Source: Candidatus Cloacimonadota bacterium
Lineage (GTDB): Bacteria > Cloacimonadota > Cloacimonadia > Cloacimonadales > Cloacimonadaceae
Length of the DNA stretch: 11,095 nt
Direction of reading: 5' to 3'
Assembly (NCBI GenBank): GCA_012519465.1
Contig: JAAYQD010000297.1
Coordinates: 1 to 11,095 of the forward strand
Under the pieces are notes generated by a model that saw only the letters and a program-made list of their open reading frames with translations, was not told the DNA's origin and searched no databases. Below, piece by piece: positions 4,702-11,095 of the stretch. The position numbers were made by a program, and so were the translations under genes. Positions within the stretch are counted from its first letter, which is position 1, and the number at the start of each line of letters is the position of its first letter.

Positions 4702-6918
4702 CTACTTCATCAAGATCATCTTTCTGGTGCTGCAGTATTTGCCAGTGTTCATTTTGTAATAATAGACGCCGCTGGAGACGGGACGGTTGGATTGGTCGGT
4801 ACCATTCCAGACAACGCTGTGGCTGCCGGCAGCTTTGTGATCATTGACCAAGGTTTTTATCGGCTGACCTTTGATATTGTAGATTGTCAGGCTCACAGCA
4901 CCGGCTTCTTCGAGGCTGTAGCTGATGGTGGTTTCAGGGTTGAAGGGGTTGGGGAAGTTTGCATTGAGAGCCGTGATAGCGGCGGGCATCAGAGGGTCAT
5001 CGGCTGACACGATGACGATTTGGATGGATGCGGGGGCTGATTCCCCGGCTACATACTGGGCAGTCACTTCGGCATGATAGGTGCCCAGGGGCAAGTCTTC
5101 AAAGATCCACATCAGTTCCACTGTTTCGCCCATCAATTCCCCATCCAGATATACCTTGTAGGTTTCCAGGGGTGAGCTGGGGTCTACGGGCACTTCCCAC
5201 ATCAGCATCACAATATCCTCCAGTTCACAGCTGAGGTTGGAGGGAGGCGTGAGGTTATCTGCGGAATACCTCTCCGAGCGGTAATAGCTGAAGGTGCCGT
5301 CATAATTTCCCACCACCAGGTCCAGATCGCCGTCATGATCCAAATCCACCAGGGCGGGAGTGGCGTTTTGGCTGGTGGTGATGCCGCTCACCAGTTCCGT
5401 ATCCAGCGTCCATCCCATCCGGTATCTGTATGCCACCAGATTGCCGATGAGGTTGCCTGCCACAAAGAAATCCGGATTGCCATCCAGGTTCCAATCACCC
5501 AGGGTGAGCACGCAGTTTGAACCCACGTCTATGCCGGAAAAGAATCCCGTGACTGCCTGCCATTCCGGTTGGGTGGCAGTGCCAGTGTTTAGATAATGTT
5601 TCATGGTGCCGTCTTCCGCACCGATAAAGAGGTCCAGATCGCCATCGCCATCCCAATCCACCAATCTGGGAGAGCTCCATCCGCCCACATTCACCGCTGG
5701 CAGATATCCGCTCAATTCTTCAAATCCATCGCCCGTATTGCGGTGGAAATAGATATTGCCGCTGAGATCGCCAATCACGATATCCGGCAAGCCGTCGCCA
5801 TCCAGATCGCCCACAGCCACGCCGCTGTAGATGGAGTGGCGCAGGTCTCCAAATACCTCCGGTTCCTCTTGCCAAGCGGGGGCATAGGGGGTGCCTACGT
5901 TGCGGTAAAACTTGATATATCCCATCTGGCTGCCGCTGATCATATCATAATCGCCATCGCCATCCCAATCGTAAAAGACGGGGTTGCTGGCGGCACCCAC
6001 ATCTATCACTCCGCCAAAGATGCTGGTATTTTCCACCCAGTTGGGGGCTTCCACAGTGCCTGTATTATAATACAAAAACAGCATGCCATTGGCGGTGCCG
6101 TATAGCAGCTCCAGCTTGCCATCGCCATCTATATCTGCCAGGGTGGGGGAATTCCAGTAGGTGCCCATCCCCAAGCCGGAAAAGAGTGCGTTATTGGGTT
6201 CCCACAGGGGCTCTGTGGTGCTGCCGTTGTTTTGATAAAAGATGAAGCCCTGCCCATCCCTGCCACAGAGGATATCTGTCAAGCCATCGTCATCCCAATC
6301 GCAGAAGATGGGATAGGCATACAGGCCGATATTGCCCACGTGGAGGGAATTGTCATTGGTGAAGACGGCTTGGGACGCGCTGCCGGTATTAAAAAACACC
6401 TTTACGTTGCCGTTTTCGCTGTAGCCTATCACCAAATCCAAGACGCCGTCGCCATTCACGTCTGCCACATCGGGGACGGGGTAGGAATCCAGGGTTAGCC
6501 CGTTAAAATAACCCGGCTGTAGAGTGAAGACCGGCTGTGTGGCTGTTCCGGTATTGAGATACAAAAACAAGCCGGAGTAGCCTCCACACACCAAATCCGT
6601 GAGACCGTCACCGTTCATATCGGCGCCCACAGCCACTTCGGCATGCAGGTAGCTCATATCCACCAGATAGTCTGTGCCAGGTCTGAAGATGGGGTTGGTG
6701 GTGCTGCCTATGTTTTTGATAAATACGGGGCTGCGGGAGATATTCCCCAGCCAAAAATCCAACACTCCATCGCCATCCACATCAGCAAAGCGGGGTTGGG
6801 AAAAGCTGAGGCTGGGAATGCCGGAGGGGTTGAACACACTATCGTCCTGCACCCAGGGATAGGCTGTCAGAGCCCCCAAAAGACAAAGTATTGCCAAGGG
6901 CATAATGATGCGTTTCAT
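4702..6918 (-). CDS. Secreted FG-GAP/VCBS repeat protein with C-terminal sorting-like domain
   Basis: A 738-residue exported protein. Residues 1-19 are a signal peptide (basic MKR, hydrophobic core, likely cleavage after ALTA). Ten calcium-loop-like repeats follow, with acidic motifs near residues 46, 100, 153, 207, 262, 317, 371, 421, 475 and 525. Examples are DVDGDGVLD, DWDGDGDLD and DLDHDGDLD, spaced 50-55 residues apart, each followed by a strand pattern such as FYRNVGT or YLNTGTA. This is the FG-GAP/VCBS pattern and suggests one or more beta-propellers. A fibronectin-III-like domain spans about 556-638. Residues 648-738 resemble the FlgD-Ig / type IX secretion tail (NFPNPFNPET, SGVYYYKM, RKMILMK). 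The protein is probably exposed at the cell surface or released; the ligand is unknown. ATG 6918 has AAGGAG 7 nt upstream, and the gene starts 27 nt after comM ends, so co-transcription is likely. Confidence 0.93.
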   Translation of the reverse strand: MKRIIMPLAILCLLGALTAYPWVQDDSVFNPSGIPSLSFSQPRFADVDGDGVLDFWLGNISRSPVFIKNIGSTTNPIFRPGTDYLVDMSYLHAEVAVGADMNGDGLTDLVCGGYSGLFLYLNTGTATQPVFTLQPGYFNGLTLDSYPVPDVADVNGDGVLDLVIGYSENGNVKVFFNTGSASQAVFTNDNSLHVGNIGLYAYPIFCDWDDDGLTDILCGRDGQGFIFYQNNGSTTEPLWEPNNALFSGLGMGTYWNSPTLADIDGDGKLELLYGTANGMLFLYYNTGTVEAPNWVENTSIFGGVIDVGAASNPVFYDWDGDGDYDMISGSQMGYIKFYRNVGTPYAPAWQEEPEVFGDLRHSIYSGVAVGDLDGDGLPDIVIGDLSGNIYFHRNTGDGFEELSGYLPAVNVGGWSSPRLVDWDGDGDLDLFIGAEDGTMKHYLNTGTATQPEWQAVTGFFSGIDVGSNCVLTLGDWNLDGNPDFFVAGNLIGNLVAYRYRMGWTLDTELVSGITTSQNATPALVDLDHDGDLDLVVGNYDGTFSYYRSERYSADNLTPPSNLSCELEDIVMLMWEVPVDPSSPLETYKVYLDGELMGETVELMWIFEDLPLGTYHAEVTAQYVAGESAPASIQIVIVSADDPLMPAAITALNANFPNPFNPETTISYSLEEAGAVSLTIYNIKGQPIKTLVNDHKAAGSHSVVWNGTDQSNRPVSSGVYYYKMNTGKYCSTRKMILMK

Positions 6919-6945
6919 GAGTCTACTCCTTTGTGATTTAAGAGG

Positions 6946-8487
6946 TTAGATCCAGTATTTGCGATCCAAGGTGCGGTATTGGATGGCTTCGGAGATATCC
7001 TCTGCCAGGATGTCTGTCCTGCCTTCCAAATCGGAAATGGTTCTGGCAACCTTGAGGATGCGGTCAAACACACGTGCGGAAAAGCCAAGCCTGTCGATGG
7101 CGTCTTCCATCAGGTTTTGGCTTTCTTTATCCAGATGGCAGTATTTGCGTAGGAGGCGCGAGCCCATCTGGCTGTTACAGAAGATGTTATCCTTTTGATA
7201 GCGCTTCACCTGGATGTCTCTTGCCTGGTTTACCCGCTTGCGGATTGCGGCGGAATCATCCCCCACGGGCAGGGAGGTGAGATCGGAATAGCTCACGGCG
7301 GGCACTTCCACGTGGATATCTATGCGATCCAAGAGCGGGCCGGACACCCGGTTGCGATAACGCTGGATGCTGCCCGATTCGCATTTGCATTCGTGATTGG
7401 GGATATTGGAGCCGTAATAGCCGCAGGGACAGGGGTTCATGGAGGCGATCAGCATAAACTCCGCGGGGAAGGTGAGGGAGGTGGTGGCACGGGAGATGGT
7501 GACCACTCCATCTTCCAGAGGTTGGCGCAGCACTTCCAGCACCAAGCGCTTAAACTCCGGCAATTCATCCAAAAACAGCACTCCCCGGTGGGAAAGGCTC
7601 ACCTCCCCCGGTTTGGGGAAGGCGCCGCCGCCCACCAATGCCACATCAGAGCAGGAGTGATGGGGACTGCGGAAGGGGCGGGTGGTGAGGATACCATTTT
7701 GAAACTCTTTGGAAAAGCCAGCTACGGAGTGGATTTTGGTGGCTTCCAGTGCTTCTTCCAGGTTCAGCTCTGGCAGGATGGTGGGCACCCGTCTTGCCAG
7801 CATGGTTTTTCCAGAGCCGGGAGGACCTATCATCAGGAGGTTGTGGCCTCCGGCGGCGGATACCTCCAAGGCACGCTTTACCTGGTATTGGCCCCGCACG
7901 TCATACATATCCACGCCGAAGGTATTGAGCACGCTGAAGATGCGCTCTCTATCCACTTCTGTGGGCTGGATATCGATTTCGCCACGGATATAGCTCACTG
8001 TTTCACGTAGGGAAGTGACGCCGATGATTTCGATATCATCGATGATGGCAGCTTCCTCGGCGTTTTCTGAGGGGAGGATGAGCACCCTGATGCCGTCTCT
8101 TTTGGCGGCGATGGCGATGGGCAAAGCACCGTTGATGGGGCGCAAGGTGCCATCCAAAGAGAGTTCTCCGATGATGGCGGTTTTATTCAGCGCTTGCACG
8201 GGCAGCTGCCTGATGGCTTGCATCACTGCGATGGCAACGGGCAAATCCAAGGCTGCACTATCCTTTTTGATATCGGCAGGGGCAAGATTGATGGTGTAAT
8301 GATGGGTGGGGATGGAGACGTCGGAATTGCGCAGGGCGGCAAAGATGCGGTCTTTGCTTTCCTGAACGGCGCGGGTTGCCATACCCACGATATTCACATT
8401 GTGGGTGCTGCCGCTGGCGTCACACTCCACGCTCAGCTGAATGGCATCAATCCCTAAAGTGGCATAGGTAAAGACATTACCTACCAT
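6946..8487 (-). CDS. comM: ComM/YifB-family AAA+ Mg-chelatase-like ATPase
   Basis: This 513-residue protein matches the ComM/YifB family in length and layout. Residues 1-170 form the N-terminal Lon/S5-like domain (NLAPADIKK near 67-75, then SAALDLPVAIAVM). Residues 190-400 are the AAA+ core with Walker A GPPGSGKT (221-228), PFRSPHHSCSDVALVGGG (271-288), Walker B VLFLDELPEF (303-312) and GPLLDRIDIHVEV (383-395). The family's NPCPCGYYG segment (351-359) with a later CKC (367-369) suggests a metal or structural site. The C-terminal domain ends near 505. Proteobacterial ComM is a hexameric helicase that promotes branch migration during natural transformation. Homologues are widespread in non-competent bacteria, so the role here is probably DNA recombination, by homology. 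An AAGGA site lies 8 nt before ATG 8487. It is first in a likely two-gene unit with the FG-GAP gene. Confidence 0.95.
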   Translation of the reverse strand: MVGNVFTYATLGIDAIQLSVECDASGSTHNVNIVGMATRAVQESKDRIFAALRNSDVSIPTHHYTINLAPADIKKDSAALDLPVAIAVMQAIRQLPVQALNKTAIIGELSLDGTLRPINGALPIAIAAKRDGIRVLILPSENAEEAAIIDDIEIIGVTSLRETVSYIRGEIDIQPTEVDRERIFSVLNTFGVDMYDVRGQYQVKRALEVSAAGGHNLLMIGPPGSGKTMLARRVPTILPELNLEEALEATKIHSVAGFSKEFQNGILTTRPFRSPHHSCSDVALVGGGAFPKPGEVSLSHRGVLFLDELPEFKRLVLEVLRQPLEDGVVTISRATTSLTFPAEFMLIASMNPCPCGYYGSNIPNHECKCESGSIQRYRNRVSGPLLDRIDIHVEVPAVSYSDLTSLPVGDDSAAIRKRVNQARDIQVKRYQKDNIFCNSQMGSRLLRKYCHLDKESQNLMEDAIDRLGFSARVFDRILKVARTISDLEGRTDILAEDISEAIQYRTLDRKYWI

Positions 8488-8522
8488 GACTGCTGTCCTT
8501 TAACTTTTATTTCTATTTTGCA

Positions 8523-8550
8523 AGCTTAGAAATGTTTGGTGATGCGTCAA
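8523..8550 (-). promoter_or_regulatory. Weak candidate promoter before comM
   Basis: On the minus strand TTGACG (complement of 8545-8550), a 16-nt spacer and TAAGCT (complement of 8523-8528) lie in the 161-nt gap upstream of comM, followed by A-rich sequence. The -10 match is poor. The gap shows no convincing terminator, so read-through from deoA is equally possible. Confidence 0.3.
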
Positions 8551-8648
8551 GCCTTATTTTGGGGCAGTGGGTGCCGAAGCTATGTGCAGGGATGTGTAGT
8601 GGCTTATTATCCATGGAGATAGCCCCGTTGTGCATCAGGAGGGAAGTG

Positions 8649-8906
8649 CTAAATTCGGATGCTTTTGATGGTGCCTTGGTTCAATTTGAGGGCAGGGCTG
8701 CCGTGTATCATCATGATGATGCCCAGCTCCTTTTTGCAGGATGGACACACCGGTTTGGAATAGGTGGGCAAGCCGGAGAGCCCCACCCTGTCTTCGGTGA
8801 GGCGCTGTACTATGCACTTGATGAGCCTGCCTTTGCCGGCTTTGAAATAACGGAAGAGGAGGTAGCCGCAGCGGCACTCGATATCTATTATTTTGCCGGT
8901 TCTCAT
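8649..8906 (-). CDS. Small putative zinc-ribbon protein, unknown function
   Basis: An 85-residue basic protein with cysteines at 11 and 13 (IECRCGYLLF), 31, 54 and 57 (PVCPSCKKELG). The CxC and CxxC pairs, about 40 residues apart, suggest a zinc ribbon or rubredoxin-like knuckle. The GKGRLIKC segment (25-31) and the C-terminal GSPALKLNQG look like conserved-family sequence rather than random reading. It begins in the same frame as deoA, 30 nt after its stop, with ten sense codons and no other start codon between. No strong Shine-Dalgarno precedes ATG 8906, so expression may depend on deoA translation. Overlapping frames on both strands are less convincing because they lack such motifs. A role in nucleic-acid binding or as an accessory factor is possible but unsupported. 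Confidence 0.7.
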   Translation of the reverse strand: MRTGKIIDIECRCGYLLFRYFKAGKGRLIKCIVQRLTEDRVGLSGLPTYSKPVCPSCKKELGIIMMIHGSPALKLNQGTIKSIRI

Positions 8907-8936
8907 GATGCTGATATTGATAGGGTAGTCACGGCC

Positions 8937-10244
8937 TTACAGCTCTCCCAAGATCAGCTCTTCCGGAGCCTTTTCCAGCTCTGTGATGCCATAGGCAGTG
9001 GCTATCATGGCTGCCACCTTCGGGGCTTCTGCAGCGTCATTGGCATACACCGTGCCCAGGGTATCGCCTGCCTGCACTTGGTCGCCAATCTTAGCCGTCA
9101 GGATGGCACCGGCTCCATAATCCAGCCGGTCGCTCATCTTCATCCTGCCAGCCTTGATGCGCACCAAGGCGTAGCCGATGGCGCGGGAATCGATGGTGTG
9201 GATATAGCCGGAAGCAGGGGCAAGGACTGGCTGCTGGTATTGGGCTGTTCCCATCAGGCTGTAATCCTCTATCACCTTGGGATTGCCCTCTTGGGCGATG
9301 ATGATTTCCTCCAGCTTCTGTAAAGCTTTTCCAGAGGCTACTACCTCCCGGATGGCGGCGATGGCATCGGCTTCCTGGAGATAGAGACCGGAGCTTTGCA
9401 ACATGCGGGCTACCAGTCTTTCGGTGATGGCTTGGGTATCGGGTAGGGTGTTGCCTTTCAGATATTCGATGGCTTCGGCGGTTTCCAGGGCGTTGCCCAC
9501 GGCGTGGCCCAAGGGTGAATTCATGTTTGTGAAGACCACCTTCACCTTCTGACCAAAGCTTTCGCCAGTGCGTTTCAGGCTTTCCGCCAGCTCAGTGGCA
9601 CGGCGCAGGTTGGGCATAAAGGCACCACTGCCAATCTTGAGATCAATCACCAGGTGGCGGGCGCCCTCGGCAATCTTTTTACTCATGATGCTGGCAGTGA
9701 TGAGGCCGGGGCATTCCACCGTGGCGGTGACATCTCTGAGGGCATAGATGCGCTTATCGGCAGGCACCAGCGTATCGGATTGTCCCACCAAGGCATAGCC
9801 GTGCTGTTCCACCAGCTTTTTGATGCCAGCGATATCATATTGCGTCTTAAAACCGGGGATGGCCTCCAGTTTGTCCAAAGTGCCGCCAGTGTGACCCAGG
9901 CCACGCCCGGAGATCATCGGCACGCTAAGGCCTAATGCAGCGGCAATGGGAGCAAGCATCAGGCTGATCTTATCGCCCACGCCACCGGTGGAGTGTTTAT
10001 CTGCCACCAGGAGGGAATCTGCAAAGTGCATGCGCTCTCCGCTGTCGATATAGCTTTGGGTAAAGGCAGCCGTCTCCTCGGAGTTCATGCCTTGAAAATA
10101 GCAAGCCATTAGTAGCGCACTCATCTGATAATCGGGCACATTACCCACCATAAAGCCATCTATAAAAGCTGCGATTTCATCAGCCGAGAGGGACTTTCCA
10201 TCACGCTTTTTGAGTATCAATTCCACAGGGTTGAAGCTGCTCAT
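8937..10244 (-). CDS. deoA: Thymidine / pyrimidine-nucleoside phosphorylase
   Basis: This 435-residue cytosolic enzyme phosphorolyses thymidine (and possibly uridine) to the free base and (deoxy)ribose-1-phosphate. The length is typical. Visible motifs are the phosphate-binding KHSTGGVGDK (83-92), the family signature SGRGLGHTGGTLDKLE (112-127), RIYALRDVTATVE (165-177) and GSGAFM (205-210). By alignment from memory, His84, Arg170, Ser185 and Lys189 fall where E. coli DeoA has its base-binding residues. The residue two before SGRG is Met, as in E. coli DeoA; Bacillus-type PyNP has Lys there, which hints at thymidine preference. The C-terminal domain (about 335-435) has the usual barrel-sandwich sequence. 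ATG 10244 has AAGGAG 6 nt upstream. It lies 11 nt after the permease gene, and its ribosome site overlaps that gene's end. No deoC or deoB is visible. Confidence 0.94.
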   Translation of the reverse strand: MSSFNPVELILKKRDGKSLSADEIAAFIDGFMVGNVPDYQMSALLMACYFQGMNSEETAAFTQSYIDSGERMHFADSLLVADKHSTGGVGDKISLMLAPIAAALGLSVPMISGRGLGHTGGTLDKLEAIPGFKTQYDIAGIKKLVEQHGYALVGQSDTLVPADKRIYALRDVTATVECPGLITASIMSKKIAEGARHLVIDLKIGSGAFMPNLRRATELAESLKRTGESFGQKVKVVFTNMNSPLGHAVGNALETAEAIEYLKGNTLPDTQAITERLVARMLQSSGLYLQEADAIAAIREVVASGKALQKLEEIIIAQEGNPKVIEDYSLMGTAQYQQPVLAPASGYIHTIDSRAIGYALVRIKAGRMKMSDRLDYGAGAILTAKIGDQVQAGDTLGTVYANDAAEAPKVAAMIATAYGITELEKAPEELILGEL

Positions 10245-10255
10245 TCATCTCTCCT

Positions 10256-11095
10256 TCAATTTGCAATTAGTTTTGTGCGAATATGGGCGCTGAACATATC
10301 CATCACCCACACCACGATGGCTATCAGCCACATAATGAGCCCAACGTTACGCCAGGCAAGCATCTGCTGCTGTTGATAAAGCGCCAATCCAATGCCTCCG
10401 CCGCCCACAAAGCCCACGATGGTGGCCATGCGGATATTGATATCCCAGCGGTAGATGGTGAAAGCCAGATATGGCGCCAGGATCTGGGGAGTGACGGCAT
10501 AGCGCCAGATTTGCAGGGTGCTGGCACCCGTGGCGCGGATTGCCTCCACCGGACCGGGATCGATGTTTTCTATCTGCTCGCTGTAAAGCTTGATCAAAGA
10601 GGCGATGGAATGCACCCACAAAGCCAGCATGCCGGCAAAGGGACCTATCCCCACCCACACGCAGAAGATGATCGCCCACACTATTGCCTCTATGGAGCGG
10701 AATACGGTGGAGATCAGGCGAATCACCACATACACGATGCGTCCCCAGATGCTGCCAAACATCAGGTTTTTTGCGGCAAAAAAGCTGAGCACAAAGGCAA
10801 AGGGGATGGCAAAGAGGGTTGCCAACAGCGCCAGGAAGATGGTCTCCACCAAGGCTTCCAGCATGGGAACCAGCTCCTTGGGATTGGGGTTGAAGATGCC
10901 CTTGAGGATGTTTTGGGTGTTGCCTGCCTGGGTGAGGAATTCCACCGGCCTCACCTCCACTATCACCCACGCCATCACCAGGGTGATGAGGAGCACGCCC
11001 GCCAGCTCAATCTTCCAAAACCTGGCTTTGATGGAGGCCTGCCCCAAGATTCTGTAGCCCAGGTTGTTCTTATTGAGGGATACCAAAGCGGCAAA
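10256..11095 (-). CDS. phnE: PhnE-type ABC transporter permease, start beyond window edge
   Basis: An inner-membrane permease of the phosphonate/phosphite ABC importer type. About six hydrophobic segments are seen, near residues 26-45, 78-103, 117-130, 134-158, 218-237 and 247-266 when counted from the TTG at 11086. The cytoplasmic EAA-type loop that contacts the ATPase is EAIRATGASTLQIWRYAV (about 181-198), followed by the PhnE-typical NIRMATIVGFVGGGGIG. The frame stays open to the right edge (F-A-A before the TTG), and no ribosome site is visible before TTG 11086, so the true start is probably outside; the gene should be nearly complete because PhnE is usually 250-290 residues. The cognate binding protein and ATPase are not in the window, so the substrate is assigned only by family. 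The tight link to deoA raises other possibilities. Confidence 0.88.
   Translation of the reverse strand, partial: FAALVSLNKNNLGYRILGQASIKARFWKIELAGVLLITLVMAWVIVEVRPVEFLTQAGNTQNILKGIFNPNPKELVPMLEALVETIFLALLATLFAIPFAFVLSFFAAKNLMFGSIWGRIVYVVIRLISTVFRSIEAIVWAIIFCVWVGIGPFAGMLALWVHSIASLIKLYSEQIENIDPGPVEAIRATGASTLQIWRYAVTPQILAPYLAFTIYRWDINIRMATIVGFVGGGGIGLALYQQQQMLAWRNVGLIMWLIAIVVWVMDMFSAHIRTKLIAN

Noticed and set aside
5596..6105. Open frame on the + strand opposite the FG-GAP repeats
   Set aside because: Its Ile/Ala/His-rich periodic pattern is the antisense echo of the repeated DGDG codons.
7195..8010. Long open frame (271 codons) on the + strand opposite comM
   Set aside because: It is antisense to a clearly conserved AAA+ gene; the translation is rich in Gly/His/Ala with no motifs, as expected from a shadow of a GC-rich coding strand.
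8532..9323. Open frame (263 codons) on the + strand opposite the small cysteine ORF and deoA
   Set aside because: Most of it is antisense to the conserved deoA C-terminus, and it has no recognisable domain or ribosome site.
10347..10970. Alternative minus-strand frame (207 codons) overlapping phnE
   Set aside because: The sequence is Gly/His/Pro/Arg-rich with no membrane segments, and the overlapping frame encodes a clear PhnE permease.

Overview
The window comes from a bacterium of moderate GC content, most likely from the FCB (Fibrobacterota-Chlorobiota-Bacteroidota) superphylum; Candidatus Cloacimonadota is my best guess. The strongest clue is the secreted repeat protein at 4702-6918. It ends in a FlgD-Ig-like / type IX sorting-like tail with the NPFNPET motif that is common in Cloacimonadota, Marinimicrobia, Fibrobacterota and relatives. 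A Na+-NQR operon and short intergenic repeat cassettes fit, but the phylum assignment is inference and no marker gene confirms it.

Region 1 (1-2576, + strand) is the distal end of a Na+-translocating NADH:quinone oxidoreductase operon: the 3' part of nqrD, then nqrE, nqrF, and an uncharacterised 150-residue gene. The genes overlap or lie within a few bases, so they are probably translated from one mRNA. NqrF oxidises NADH through FAD and a [2Fe-2S] cluster and passes electrons to the membrane subunits, including NqrD and NqrE, which pump Na+.

Region 2 (2577-4701) is a 2.1-kb gap between two convergent gene blocks. It holds an IS5-family insertion sequence with an intact transposase (- strand). 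The element sits between two repeat-rich segments: a very long hairpin built from 11-nt units at 2672-2746, and a mosaic of 11-nt tandem repeats, inverted repeats and GCTCGCT-type repeats at 4282-4690. A possible intrinsic terminator for the leftward genes lies inside the mosaic. No host protein gene is supported here.

Region 3 (4702-11095, - strand, transcribed right to left) reads phnE-like ABC permease (runs off the right edge), deoA-type thymidine/pyrimidine-nucleoside phosphorylase, a small CxC/CxxC putative zinc-ribbon protein, comM/yifB-type AAA+ ATPase, then the secreted 10-repeat FG-GAP/VCBS protein. phnE-deoA (11 nt gap), deoA-small ORF (30 nt) and comM-FG-GAP (27 nt) are tight. The 161-nt gap before comM could hold a separate promoter.

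I found no CRISPR array, tRNA, rRNA or recognisable defence system. The most unusual material is the intergenic repeat architecture, the unknown gene coupled to nqrF, and the small cysteine protein following deoA.
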